Source: Rubrivirga sp046845755
Lineage (GTDB): Bacteria > Bacteroidota > Rhodothermia > Rhodothermales > Rubricoccaceae
DNA length: 64,000 bases
Assembly: GCF_046845755.1 (NCBI RefSeq)
Contig: NZ_CP177357.1
Location: forward strand, 2,356,001-2,420,000
Direction of reading: 5' to 3'
Shown here: positions 48,826-56,892 of the stretch, in pieces
Numbering within the stretch: position 1 is the stretch's first letter
Layout of the letters: every line of letters starts with the position of its first letter
Program-made: the position numbers and the translations under genes
Notes under the pieces: model-generated
What the model was told of the DNA's origin: nothing
The model's database searches: none
What the model saw: the letters and a program-made list of their open reading frames with translations, nothing else

Positions 48826-49223
48826 CAGACGCGGCGACGCTTGGGCGGCCGGCAGCCGTTGTGGGGAATCGGGGTCGTGTCGCGGATCGAGAGGACCTCG
48901 AGGCCGGCGATCGCCAGCGCGCGGATGGCGCCCTCGCGGCCGGAGCCGGGGCCCTTCACGTAGCAGTCGACGCGGCGGAGCCCGAGGTCGTAGGCCTCCT
49001 TGGCCGCCTCGGTGCCGGCGACCTGCGCGGCGTACGGGGTGTTCTTCCGCGACCCGCGGAAGCCCATCTTGCCCGACGAGCTCCACGAGATCGTGTTGCC
49101 GTACGCGTCGGTGATGGTGATGAGGACGTTGTTGAACGACGCCTTGATGTAGGCGTTGCCGTTCGACTCGACCTGGACCTTCTTCTTGCGGGGCCCGCGA
49201 GCGGGGCGCTGTGCCTTGGCCAT
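48825..49223 (-). CDS. rpsK: Ribosomal protein S11
   Basis: 132 residues from the ATG at 49223 (MAKAQRPARGPRKKKVQVES); the frame is open upstream but non-coding. Core: YIKASFNNVLITITDAYGNT, SWSSSGKMGFRGSRKNTPYA and the C-terminal IPHNGCRPPKRRRV. S11 sits at the platform of the 30S and shapes the Shine-Dalgarno cleft. Its neighbours are rpsM and rpsD, the usual alpha-operon order. Confidence 0.97.
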   Translation of the reverse strand: MAKAQRPARGPRKKKVQVESNGNAYIKASFNNVLITITDAYGNTISWSSSGKMGFRGSRKNTPYAAQVAGTEAAKEAYDLGLRRVDCYVKGPGSGREGAIRALAIAGLEVLSIRDTTPIPHNGCRPPKRRRV

Positions 49224-49341
49224 GGTTCTGCTGGAATGAGGTGGTCGGTGCGGGCGCGTCAGGGGTGGGCCCGTCAGAGCGGGCTGCCTGCGTGCGGGCG
49301 CTCCCGAGGAGCACGCCCCGACAGGTGCCGGGGCGCGAGCG

Positions 49342-49722
49342 CTACTTGCGCGGGGCCTTCTTCTTGCCGGCGACCGTCTTCTTGCGGCCCTTGCGGGTGC
49401 GGGCGTTGGTCTTCGTCCGCTGGCCGCGGACGGGCAGGCTGCGGCGGTGGCGCAGGCCGCGGTAGCAGCCAATGTCCATCAGCCGCTTGATGTTGAGCTG
49501 GGTCTCCGTGCGGAGCGAGCCCTCGACGACGTAGTTGTCCTCGACGAGCGACCGGACGCGCCGGGTCTCATCTTCGGACCACTGGTCGGGGTACGTGTCG
49601 GCGTCGAGGCCGGCACGCTCGAGGATCTCGATGGCGCGGCTGTTGCCGACGCCGAAGATCGTCTGGAGGGCGATCACGCCGCGCTTGCGGCCGGGGACGT
49701 CGACTCCTGCGATTCGAGGCAT
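49342..49722 (-). CDS. rpsM: Ribosomal protein S13
   Basis: 126 residues: MPRIAGVDVPGRKRGVIALQ, a HhH-like NSRAIEILERAGLDADTYPD, LMDIGCYRGLRHRRSLPVRG and a basic tail (TKTNARTRKGRKKTVAGKKK). S13 contacts the 30S head and the tRNA/50S bridge B1. Length and motifs are normal. rpmJ precedes it by 70 bp and rpsK follows after 118 bp. Confidence 0.97.
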   Translation of the reverse strand: MPRIAGVDVPGRKRGVIALQTIFGVGNSRAIEILERAGLDADTYPDQWSEDETRRVRSLVEDNYVVEGSLRTETQLNIKRLMDIGCYRGLRHRRSLPVRGQRTKTNARTRKGRKKTVAGKKKAPRK

Positions 49723-49792
49723 AGTGCTGGATGCTTGTGTGTCGAGCGTCGCGCACGCCGTCAGCCGAGTGCTGCGGCAAGGCGCGAGGCGC

Positions 49793-49909
49793 TCACCCCT
49801 GGCGCTGCTTGTGCTTGGGGTTCTTCTTGTTGATGATGTAGATGCGGCCCTTGCGGCGGACGATCTTGTCGTCGGCCGACCGCTTCTTGACGCTGGCGCG
49901 AACCTTCAT
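49793..49909 (-). CDS. rpmJ: Ribosomal protein L36, zinc-free form
   Basis: 38 residues, MKVRASVKKRSADDKIVRRK to NPKHKQRQG. The backbone motif MKVRASVKK, IVRRKG and HKQRQG is unmistakable. The three Cys and one His that bind zinc in ordinary L36 (CxxC, then C and H) are reduced to a lone His; the Cys positions are Ser, Asp and Asn. This C-minus form is expected to work without zinc. Located between infA and rpsM as usual. Confidence 0.93.
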   Translation of the reverse strand: MKVRASVKKRSADDKIVRRKGRIYIINKKNPKHKQRQG

Positions 49910-50059
49910 GGGTCTCTCTGGCTGAGTGGGGACCGGCGGGAAAGGCCGGCCTGGAAGAACGCTCCCGGGCCGTGGGGAATGGTCGGACGCGGCGTGAAAA
50001 CCCCGCCAGACTCGTCCCCCACCCTCTCCACGGGCAGCGCCGCGCGGAGAGCCGACTGG

Positions 50060-50278
50060 CTACTTGTAGCGGTAGACGATCCGGCCCTTCGTCAGGTCGT
50101 AGGGAGACATCTCGACCGTCACGCGGTCGCCGGGCAGGATGCGGATGTAGAACTTCCGCATCTTGCCGGACAGGAGACCCAGGATCTCGTGTCCGTTCTC
50201 CAGCTCCACGCGGAACTGGGCGTTCGGGAGCGCTTCGGTGACCTTGCCGTCTTGTCGGATCGCAGGCTGCTTCGCCAT
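50060..50278 (-). CDS. infA: Translation initiation factor IF-1
   Basis: 72 residues, the invariant IF-1 length: MAKQPAIRQDGKVTEALPNA, then FRVELENGHEILGLLSGKMR and LTKGRIVYRYK. The OB fold blocks the A site of the 30S during initiation. It follows map by 38 bp and precedes rpmJ by 150 bp. Confidence 0.97.
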   Translation of the reverse strand: MAKQPAIRQDGKVTEALPNAQFRVELENGHEILGLLSGKMRKFYIRILPGDRVTVEMSPYDLTKGRIVYRYK

Positions 50279-50316
50279 TCGGGAGCGCGGGGTGCGCAGG
50301 TGGTGAGTCGTGTCGG

Positions 50317-51147
50317 TTAGGCGGCGGGCGCGGGCTCGCCGTCGCGCGCTCGGAGCGCGGCTTCAATGGGGTCGTACGAGGAGAGGACCTCCGCGTGTCC
50401 ACGCTGAACGTGAACCATGTGCTCAAAATGGGCGCTCGGCGCGCCGTCGGCGGTCCGGACGGTCCAGCCGTCGGCGTCGACGGTCACGTCGCCCGTACCG
50501 CCGTTGATCATCGGCTCGATGCAGATCGTCAGCCCCTCGCGGAGCCGCTTGCCGACGCCGCGGCGCCCCACGTTGGGGACGTTCGGCGGCTCGTGCAGGT
50601 TGGTGCCGACACCGTGGCCCACCAGGTCGCGGACGACCCCGTAGCCCCGGCTCTCGCAATACGTCTGCACGGCGTGCCCGATGTCGCCGACGCGGTTGCC
50701 CGCGTGCGCCGCCGCGATCCCCTCGTAAAGCGACGCCTTGGTGGCGTCGAGGAGCGCTTGCGCGGACGCCGAGATCTCGCCGACGCCAAACGTGTAGGCG
50801 TAGTCGCCGAAGTACCCGCCCAGCTCGACGCCGCAGTCGACAGAGAGCACGTCGCCCTCGCGGAGCTCGTACGCGCTCGGCATGCCGTGGACGACCACGT
50901 CGTTGACCGAGATGCACAGGCTGCCGGGGAACGGCGTTGTGTCGGGCCCCATCTGGTAGCCCTTGAACGCCGGACGGCCACCCGCATCGCGGATGACCGC
51001 CTCGGCCGCCTGGTCGAGGCGGAGCGTCGGGACGCCGGGACGGATCTCAGCCGCCGCAGCGGCGAGCGCCCGGCCGACGACCGCCGCCGCTTCGCGGAGG
51101 CCGGCGACGTCGGCGGCGCTCTTCAGCGTGATCCGTCCCCGCGCCAC
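50317..51147 (-). CDS. map: Methionine aminopeptidase, type I
   Basis: 276 residues from a GTG at 51147 that shares its G with the secY stop (TAGTG), so it is coupled to secY. Metal ligands and motifs: LSVDCGVELGGYFGDYAYTF (Asp pair), VGHGVGTNLHEPPNVPN (His) and LTICIEPMI (Glu). It removes N-terminal Met from new proteins. A C-terminal extension (about 255-276, SSYDPIEAALRARDGEPAPA) exceeds the usual 250 residues. Located between secY and infA as is common. Confidence 0.95.
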   Translation of the reverse strand: MARGRITLKSAADVAGLREAAAVVGRALAAAAAEIRPGVPTLRLDQAAEAVIRDAGGRPAFKGYQMGPDTTPFPGSLCISVNDVVVHGMPSAYELREGDVLSVDCGVELGGYFGDYAYTFGVGEISASAQALLDATKASLYEGIAAAHAGNRVGDIGHAVQTYCESRGYGVVRDLVGHGVGTNLHEPPNVPNVGRRGVGKRLREGLTICIEPMINGGTGDVTVDADGWTVRTADGAPSAHFEHMVHVQRGHAEVLSSYDPIEAALRARDGEPAPAA

Positions 51148-52484
51148 TATCGGCGGCGGCCGCGGACGCGGCCCGTCTTCATGAACCCGTCGTAGTGGCG
51201 CATGAGCAGGTGGCTCTCGATCTGCTGCAGCGTGTCGAGCGTGACGCCGACCAGGATCAGCAGGCTCGTGCCGCCGAAGAACTGGGCGAAGCCCTGCTGC
51301 ACGCCGAGCTGCGCGGCGAACGCCGGCAGAATCGCGACCGCGCCGATAAAGAGGGCGCCCGGCAGCGTGATCCGCGTCAGGATCGTGTCGATGAACTCCG
51401 AGGTCTGGCGACCCGGGCGGACGCCGGGGATAAAGCCGCCCTGGCGCTTCATCGTGTCGGCCATCTCTTGCGGGTTCACCGCGATCGCCGTGTAGAAGTA
51501 CGTAAAGAAGACGCAGATGACGAAGAAGATCGCCGAGTACCAGAACCCGAAGATGTCGCCGGTCGCCGTCCCGATCGTCTGCATCACGCCGTTCTCGGGG
51601 AAGAAGGCGGCGATCGTGCTCGGGATGAACATGATCGACTGCGCGAAGATGATCGGCATGACGCCGGCCGCGTTGACGCGGAGGGGGAGGTACTGGGTCG
51701 TCCCGCCCATCTGCTTGCGCCCGATGACACGCTTGGCGTACTGCACCGGGATCCGTCGCGTGCCCTGCGTCACGTAAACGACGCCCGCGGTCACCAGGAA
51801 GAGCGCCGCGATCTCGATCAGGAAGATGAAGATGTTGGTGTCGCTCCGGCCGATGCCGCCGAACTGCGGGACCTCGTTGAGCAGCGCCTGCGGCAGGAAG
51901 GCGATGATGCCGATCATGATGATCAGCGAGATGCCGTTGCCGATGCCCTTCTCCGTGATCCGCTCACCGAGCCACATCACGAAGACGGTGCCGGCCGTGA
52001 GACAGATCACACAGACGACCGTGAACGCCCACGCCGGGATGACAATGGCGCCCGCCGACGTCGACTGCAGGTTGATCGCGTAGCCGATGGACTGGAGCGC
52101 CGTGATGACGATCGTGCCGTACCGCGTCCACTGGGTGATCTTGCGCCTGCCGTCCTCACCCTCGCGTTGCAACTTCTGTATCGGGGCCCAGACCGCGCCG
52201 AGCAGCTGGATGATGATCGAAGCCGTGATGTACGGCATGATCCCGAGCGCGAAGACGCCCGCTCGGAAGAACGCGCCGCCCACGAACAGGTCGAACAGCC
52301 CGAACAGGCCGCCCTGGTTCGGGTTGGCGTTCGCCAGCTCCTGGAGCGCGATCGCGTCGACGCCCGGGAGCGTGACGTACGAGCCCAGGCGGTAGACGAT
52401 GAGGATGCCCAGCGTAAAGAGGATCCGCTGCCGGAGCTCGTGGATCTTCCAGATGTTGCGGACCGATTCGGCGATCGAGGCCAT
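51147..52484 (-). CDS. secY: Preprotein translocase subunit SecY
   Basis: 445 residues with ten membrane helices and the conserved SecY order. Visible segments: LGILIVYRLGSYVTLPGVDA (helix 1), MPYITASIIIQLLGAVWAPI (plug/helix 2 region), ERITEKGIGNGISLIIMIGI, and PGRQTSEFIDTILTRITLPG. It forms the protein-conducting channel with SecE and SecG. Its stop overlaps the map start by one base. It follows rplO by 79 bp. Confidence 0.97.
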   Translation of the reverse strand: MASIAESVRNIWKIHELRQRILFTLGILIVYRLGSYVTLPGVDAIALQELANANPNQGGLFGLFDLFVGGAFFRAGVFALGIMPYITASIIIQLLGAVWAPIQKLQREGEDGRRKITQWTRYGTIVITALQSIGYAINLQSTSAGAIVIPAWAFTVVCVICLTAGTVFVMWLGERITEKGIGNGISLIIMIGIIAFLPQALLNEVPQFGGIGRSDTNIFIFLIEIAALFLVTAGVVYVTQGTRRIPVQYAKRVIGRKQMGGTTQYLPLRVNAAGVMPIIFAQSIMFIPSTIAAFFPENGVMQTIGTATGDIFGFWYSAIFFVICVFFTYFYTAIAVNPQEMADTMKRQGGFIPGVRPGRQTSEFIDTILTRITLPGALFIGAVAILPAFAAQLGVQQGFAQFFGGTSLLILVGVTLDTLQQIESHLLMRHYDGFMKTGRVRGRRR

Positions 52485-52563
52485 TCGTTCAGGGGGTTGC
52501 TGGAGCCCGGGGGCTCAAAGTGCGGGGAACGGGGAGCCGGGGCGACGCCCCGGCCGGTCCCCT

Positions 52564-53028
52564 CTAGGCCTCGACGACGGTGGCGGTGCCGCCGGCCGAC
52601 TCGATCTTCTCCTTGGCCGCCGCGGAGAACGCGTGGGCGTGGACGTCGAGCTTGGCGGAGAAGTCGCCGCCGCCCAGGATCTTGTAGCGGCCGTTCTTGC
52701 CGCCCATGCCGAGCGCCTTGAGCGTCGCCGGCGTCAGCGTGGCGCCGGCCTCGACGCGGCCCTCCTCGACGAGCTGCGCCAAGCGGCCCAGGTTGATCGG
52801 GTCGTAGGCGACGCGGTTGCGGTTCTTGAACCCGAACTTGGGGACGCGGCGCTGGAGCGGCATCTGGCCGCCCTCGAACCACGTCGGGACGCTGCCGCCG
52901 GAGCGGCTCTTCTGGCCGTTGTGGCCCTTGCCGACGGTGTGGTTGCCGTGGCCGGAGCCCTGGCCGCGGCCGATGCGCTTCTTGGTCTTGGTCGAGCCCT
53001 TGGCGGGCTTGAGGTTGCTGAGGTCCAT
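52564..53028 (-). CDS. rplO: Ribosomal protein L15
   Basis: 154 residues: MDLSNLKPAKGSTKTKKRIG, GRGQGSGHGNHTVGKGHNGQ (Gly-rich N-terminal arm), PKFGFKNRNRVAYDPINLGR and a C-terminal LDVHAHAFSAAAKEKIESAG. Normal length. L15 is a late-assembly 23S binder. It is separated from rpmD by an unusual 198-bp spacer with a hairpin and a possible promoter. Confidence 0.97.
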   Translation of the reverse strand: MDLSNLKPAKGSTKTKKRIGRGQGSGHGNHTVGKGHNGQKSRSGGSVPTWFEGGQMPLQRRVPKFGFKNRNRVAYDPINLGRLAQLVEEGRVEAGATLTPATLKALGMGGKNGRYKILGGGDFSAKLDVHAHAFSAAAKEKIESAGGTATVVEA

Positions 53029-53120
53029 CGTATGGGGGGCTAGTGGCGCCGGCCCGGAGTGGGCCGACTCGCGGTGCGCGAGCGGGAGGTCCGCTGGCGC
53101 GGCGCCGATGGCGGCGCGGG

Positions 53121-53157
53121 TTAAAGATAGACCGGCCGGGCACGGGGCCGGGCCGGT
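53121..53157 (-). promoter_or_regulatory. Hairpin followed by TATCTTTA in rpmD-rplO spacer
   Basis: GACCGGCC pairs with GGCCGGTC (53129-53136 and 53150-53157). Immediately downstream on the minus strand is TATCTTTA (53128-53121), close to the TAnnTTTG -7 consensus, about 93 bp before the rplO ATG. It could be an attenuator, an internal promoter, or both. Confidence 0.4.
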
Positions 53158-53226
53158 CTCGGTTGGGTTTATCGGTGAAGCGTCCCCGCGGGGACCGACA
53201 CGGCGGGGTCTCCCCCAGCCGGTCGC

Positions 53227-53406
53227 CTAGGCCTCCTCGACGGAGACCATGTGCTGCACCTTGGCGACCATGCCGCGGATCTGAGGCGTGGCCTCGTGCT
53301 CGACGGTCTTGCCGATGCGGCCGAGGCCGAGGGCCACGAGCGTCCGCTTCTGGCCCTCGGGCCGGCGGATCTGGCTCCGGGTCTGGGTGATCTTGAGAGT
53401 CGACAT
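53227..53406 (-). CDS. rpmD: Ribosomal protein L30
   Basis: 59 residues from the ATG at 53406 (MSTLKITQTRSQIRRPEGQK), the standard short L30. RTLVALGLGRIGKTVEHEAT and IRGMVAKVQHMVSVEEA complete the ferredoxin-like fold. Below many minimal-length cutoffs but secure from context between rpsE and rplO. Confidence 0.95.
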   Translation of the reverse strand: MSTLKITQTRSQIRRPEGQKRTLVALGLGRIGKTVEHEATPQIRGMVAKVQHMVSVEEA

Positions 53407-53470
53407 CGTTTTCGGGTGACGTGGGTCGTCGGACAGCGAACGGGGCGAGGCGGCAGGCCGCGCCCAGGCG

Positions 53471-54025
53471 CTAGCCCTCGAACACCTGCTTGATGGTGAT
53501 GCCGCGACGGGCGGCCACCTCGGCGGGGTCCTGGAGTTGCCCGAGGGCCTCCATGGTCGCCGAGACCTGGTTGTGCGGGTTCGACGAGCCCTGGCTCTTC
53601 GAGAGCACGTTCCGGATGCCGGCGCACTCGAGGACCGCGCGGACACCGCCACCGGCGATGACGCCCGTACCGTCGGAGGCCGGCTTGAGGAGGACCGAGC
53701 CCGCGTCGTGGCGGCCGCGGACGGCGTGCGGGATCGACCCCGTGCTCGTCACGGGGACGGCGACCAGGTTCTTCTTGGCGTCCTCGGTGCCCTTCGAGAT
53801 CGCATCCGCGACCTCGTTGGCCTTGCCGAGGCCCTGCCCGACCTTGCCGTTGCCGTCGCCGACGACGACGACCGCGTTGAAGGAGAAGCGCCGGCCGCCC
53901 TTGACGACCTTCGCCACGCGGTTGACCGCGACGAGCTTCTCGATCAGGTTCGACCGGTTGGCCTCGTTGTCGCGCCCGTCGTTCCGACGACCTCCGCGAC
54001 CGCCTCGGTTCTGCTGCTGTGCCAT
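53471..54025 (-). CDS. rpsE: Ribosomal protein S5
   Basis: 184 residues. The first 20 are Arg/Gly-rich (MAQQQNRGGRGGRRNDGRDN), then canonical S5: IEKLVAVNRVAKVVKGGRRF, VVVGDGNGKVGQGLGKANEV, GSVLLKPASDGTGVIAGGGV and RNVLSKSQGSSNPHNQVSAT. S5 is part of the decoding and helicase site of the 30S. The RGG-like N-terminus echoes the S3 tail. Confidence 0.97.
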   Translation of the reverse strand: MAQQQNRGGRGGRRNDGRDNEANRSNLIEKLVAVNRVAKVVKGGRRFSFNAVVVVGDGNGKVGQGLGKANEVADAISKGTEDAKKNLVAVPVTSTGSIPHAVRGRHDAGSVLLKPASDGTGVIAGGGVRAVLECAGIRNVLSKSQGSSNPHNQVSATMEALGQLQDPAEVAARRGITIKQVFEG

Positions 54026-54038
54026 GGTGAGATTCGGT

Positions 54039-54389
54039 TTAGAGGGTGAGGCCGGCGGCGCGGGCGCCTTCGGCGACGGCCTTGACGTTGCCGTGGTAGC
54101 GGTAGCCGCCGCGGTCGAAGACGGCCCGGTCGATCCCGGCCTCCTTGGCGCGCTCGGCGATCCGCTCGCCGACGGCCTTGGAGGCGTCGACGCTGATCAT
54201 CGCGTTCGCCTCGCGCGACGACGCGGCCGCCAGCGTGGTGCCGGCGAGGTCGTCGATGAGCTGGGCGTAGATGTGCTTGTTCGAGCGGAACACGGCGAGG
54301 CGCGGGCGCTGCGGCGTGCCGGCGATCTTGGCGCGGATGCGGCGACGGATGCGCTGCCGCTGCGTCACCTTCTTGGCGGTTTTGGACAT
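54039..54389 (-). CDS. rplR: Ribosomal protein L18
   Basis: 116 residues: a basic N-terminus (KVTQRQRIRRRIRAKIAGTP) then RPRLAVFRSNKHIYAQLIDD, SKAVGERIAERAKEAGIDRA and FDRGGYRYHGNVKAVAEGAR. It binds 5S rRNA with L5. The rplF gene precedes it across an 81-bp spacer holding a GGCCCGCG/CGCGGGCC hairpin (54445-54462). Confidence 0.97.
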   Translation of the reverse strand: MSKTAKKVTQRQRIRRRIRAKIAGTPQRPRLAVFRSNKHIYAQLIDDLAGTTLAAASSREANAMISVDASKAVGERIAERAKEAGIDRAVFDRGGYRYHGNVKAVAEGARAAGLTL

Positions 54390-54470
54390 TGGAGTTGCGC
54401 TGGGGGCCGACGGGTTGGCCGTCCGGCCGCGCGGGAGAGGAGCCGGCCCGCGAGCGCGGGCCGATCGGGG

Positions 54471-55037
54471 TTAACGAGCGGCGGTCTTGCCGGCCTTGCG
54501 GCGGACGAACTCGTCGACGTAGCGGACGCCCTTGCCCTTGTAGGGCTCCGGCGGACGGAGGGCGCGGATCTTGGCCGCGACCTGGCCGACGAGCTGCTTG
54601 TCGATGCCGGAGATCTTGATGACCGGGTTCTTACCACGGATGGTCTCGGCCTCGATCACGATCCCCTCCGGCGGGACAAAGTAGATGGGGTGGGAGAACC
54701 CGAGCGCGAGCTCGAGCACGTCCATCCCGGCCATCTTAGTCGCGTCGGCGCGGAAGCCGACGCCGATGACCTCAAGCGACTTGGTGTAGCCCTCCGAGAC
54801 GCCCTGCATCATGTTCGCGATGAGCGAACGGGTCAGGCCGTGGAGCGCCTTGTGGCGCTTCTGCTCAGTGGGCCGTTCGACGACGATCTCGTCGCCGGAC
54901 GTGTCGATGGTGAGGTCGGGGGCGGCCTGGAGCGAGAGCTCGCCCTTGGGCCCCTTGACGGTCACGTGGTTCTTGTCCGACACCTCGACGGTGACGCCGT
55001 CGACCGACGGGATGGGAAGCTTTCCGATTCGGGACAT
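54471..55037 (-). CDS. rplF: Ribosomal protein L6
   Basis: 188 residues with the two-domain L6 fold: MSRIGKLPIPSVDGVTVEVS, VTVKGPKGELSLQAAPDLTI, LIANMMQGVSEGYTKSLEVI, LELALGFSHPIYFVPPEGIV, and the terminal PEPYKGKGVRYVDEFVRRKA. Length is normal to slightly long. It lies near the sarcin-ricin loop and the factor-binding site. Confidence 0.97.
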   Translation of the reverse strand: MSRIGKLPIPSVDGVTVEVSDKNHVTVKGPKGELSLQAAPDLTIDTSGDEIVVERPTEQKRHKALHGLTRSLIANMMQGVSEGYTKSLEVIGVGFRADATKMAGMDVLELALGFSHPIYFVPPEGIVIEAETIRGKNPVIKISGIDKQLVGQVAAKIRALRPPEPYKGKGVRYVDEFVRRKAGKTAAR

Positions 55038-55086
55038 GAGGGTCTGTAGCTGTGGACCGTGCGGCCCAGGATCTCTGGGGGCCGGA

Positions 55087-55488
55087 CTAGTTGACGGTGG
55101 CGATGACTTCGCCGCCGATGCCGGCGCGTCGAGCCTCCTTGTCCGTCATCACGCCGCGGCTGGTCGAGATGATGGCGATGCCGAGCCCGTTCATCACGCG
55201 CGGCAGGTCCTTGGCGCCGACGAAGCGGCGCAGGCCGGGCTTCGAGACGCGCTTGATGGTCTGGATGACCGGCTTGCCGCCCCGGAGGTACCGGAGGTAG
55301 ACCCGGATCAGGCCCTGCTTGTTGTCCTCGACGTTGACGTAGTCGGCCACATAGCCCTTGTCGACGAGGATCTGGGTGACCGCACGCTTGAGGTTCGAGG
55401 CCGGCACGTCCACGTAGGGGTGGCGGGCCTTCTGGGCGTTGCGGATCCGGGTGAGGTAGTCCCCGATGGGGTCGCTGAGAGCGCTCAT
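55087..55488 (-). CDS. rpsH: Ribosomal protein S8
   Basis: 133 residues: SDPIGDYLTRIRNAQKARHP, SNLKRAVTQILVDKGYVADY, the central RGGKPVIQTIKRVSKPGLRR and the C-terminal GLGIAIISTSRGVMTDKEAR. S8 nucleates the 16S central domain and in E. coli represses the spc operon by binding near rplE. Separated from rpsN by a 104-bp spacer with a 22-bp palindrome and a T8 tract. Confidence 0.97.
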   Translation of the reverse strand: MSALSDPIGDYLTRIRNAQKARHPYVDVPASNLKRAVTQILVDKGYVADYVNVEDNKQGLIRVYLRYLRGGKPVIQTIKRVSKPGLRRFVGAKDLPRVMNGLGIAIISTSRGVMTDKEARRAGIGGEVIATVN

Positions 55489-55548
55489 TGGTTCTTCGGC
55501 CGGTTCGGACGCTCGCGACGCGAGCAGGCCGCCTGGCCGCTAGAGGTT

Positions 55549-55589
55549 AAAAAAAAGGGTGGGCGAGGGTCGGGGCCGCGGCCCCGACC
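55549..55589 (-). other. 22-bp palindrome and T8 tract in rpsN-rpsH spacer
   Basis: 55568-55589 is a perfect palindrome (GGTCGGGGCCG and its reverse complement), directly after the rpsN stop on the minus strand. A run of eight T (55556-55549) comes 11 bases later. The gap is too long for a standard terminator, but attenuation or an RNase-resistant end is possible. Confidence 0.5.
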
Positions 55590-55592
55590 GTT

Positions 55593-55910
55593 CTACCAGC
55601 TCGACTTGCGGATGCCGGGGATCTTGCCCTCGACCGCGAGCTCGCGGAACACGTTGCGGCAGACGCCGAACTTGCGGATGTAGCCGCGCGGGCGGCCCGT
55701 CAGGGCGCACCGGTTGTGGAGCCGGACGGGGCTGGCGTTGCGCGGGAGCTTCTGCAGCTTCTCGGCGATCGCCTGGGCCTCGGCGGGGTTGAAGTCGTCG
55801 CTCGACTTGAGCGCCCGCATTTCCTCCTTGAGCTGCGCGCGCTTGTCGGCGTACTGCTGGACGGTCTTGCGGCGCTTCTTTTCGCGCGCGATGACACTGG
55901 TCTTAGCCAT
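55593..55910 (-). CDS. rpsN: Ribosomal protein S14, long zinc-free form
   Basis: 105 residues: AREKKRRKTVQQYADKRAQL, an E. coli-like insert (SSDDFNPAEAQAIAEKLQKL), then SPVRLHNRCALTGRPRGYIR and GVCRNVFRELAVEGKIPGIR. The CxxC zinc pairs of short S14 are absent, so this is the C-minus long form. With zinc-free L36 and S4 it suggests a low-zinc ribosome design. Confidence 0.96.
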   Translation of the reverse strand: MAKTSVIAREKKRRKTVQQYADKRAQLKEEMRALKSSDDFNPAEAQAIAEKLQKLPRNASPVRLHNRCALTGRPRGYIRKFGVCRNVFRELAVEGKIPGIRKSSW

Positions 55911-55926
55911 AGTTCTCTCTGTTGGG

Positions 55927-56496
55927 TTACGCGGCCTGGGCCTCGCGACGGACGAAGGGCATGCCGAGCGCCTTGAGCAGCGCGTGGGCCTCCTCGTCCG
56001 TGTCGGCCGTGGTCACGAACGTGATGTCGAGGCCCGAGATGCGGGGCGTCGAGTCGATGTCGATCTCGGGGAAGATGATCTGCTCCTTGATCCCGAGCGT
56101 GTAGTTGCCGCGGCCGTCGAAGCTGCGGTCCTTGACGCCCTTGAAGTCGCGGACGGCGGGGAGCGCGAGCGTCACGAGACGGTCGACGAACTCCCACATC
56201 CGGTCGCCCCGCAGGGTGACCATGGCGCCGACGGGCATGCCCTCGCGGAGCTTGAAGTTGGAGATCGACGTCTTGGCGTTCCGCGTCGCCGGCTGCTGGC
56301 CGGTGATCTTGCGGAGCTCCTCGATGGCGTCGTCCAGGACCTTCTTGTTCTGCGAGGCCTCGCCGATGCCCTTGTTGACGACCACCTTCAGCAGGCGCGG
56401 GACCTGCATGACGTTGTCGTAGCTGAACTGCTCGGTGAGCGCGTCGACGATCTCGGCGCGGTAGCGCTCCTTGAGACGGGGGGTGTAGTTCTCCAT
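55927..56496 (-). CDS. rplE: Ribosomal protein L5
   Basis: 189 residues: MENYTPRLKERYRAEIVDAL, VPRLLKVVVNKGIGEASQNK, ITGQQPATRNAKTSISNFKL, REGMPVGAMVTLRGDRMWEF and IIFPEIDIDSTPRISGLDIT. Typical length. It binds 5S rRNA. The start is six bases after the rplX stop, so the two are tightly coupled. Confidence 0.97.
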   Translation of the reverse strand: MENYTPRLKERYRAEIVDALTEQFSYDNVMQVPRLLKVVVNKGIGEASQNKKVLDDAIEELRKITGQQPATRNAKTSISNFKLREGMPVGAMVTLRGDRMWEFVDRLVTLALPAVRDFKGVKDRSFDGRGNYTLGIKEQIIFPEIDIDSTPRISGLDITFVTTADTDEEAHALLKALGMPFVRREAQAA

Positions 56497-56501
56497 GGTG
56501 C

Positions 56502-56888
56502 TTAGCTGTCGATCTCGTCGCCGGTCGTCTTCGCGAAGCGGACCCAGCGGGCCTGGCCCGTGTTGGGGTCCTCGACGCGCTTGCGGCCGATCCGGGTGGG
56601 GTTGCCGCTGCCGTCGACCGGCATGACGTTCGAGACGTGGATGGGGCGCTCGGCCTCGATCCGGCCGCCGTTGGGGTAGGCCTGGTTGGGCTTGGTGTGC
56701 TTGAGCCGGAGGTTGACGCCTTCGACGAGCACCTTCTCCGTCGAGGGGTACACCTCGAGGACGCGGGCCTGGTAGCCCTTGGGGCGGTCGTTCGAGCCGC
56801 CGCCGTGGGCCGTCACGCGCTTCGTCAGGGCGACGGTGTCGCCCTTCTTGACGTGGAGCTTCTTCTGCTTGTTCTTGGTACGGGGCAT
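56502..56888 (-). CDS. rplX: Ribosomal protein L24
   Basis: 128 residues, about 20 longer than usual. KOW start KLHVKKGDTVALTKRVTAHG carries an insertion (GGGSNDRPKGYQ) where most L24 have a short GKDKGK loop. The rest is typical: RVLEVYPSTEKVLVEGVNLR, LKHTKPNQAYPNGGRIEAER and VRFAKTTGDEIDS. It initiates 50S assembly. Between rplN and rplE with 4-6 bp gaps. Confidence 0.95.
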   Translation of the reverse strand: MPRTKNKQKKLHVKKGDTVALTKRVTAHGGGSNDRPKGYQARVLEVYPSTEKVLVEGVNLRLKHTKPNQAYPNGGRIEAERPIHVSNVMPVDGSGNPTRIGRKRVEDPNTGQARWVRFAKTTGDEIDS

Positions 56889-56892
56889 CGCT

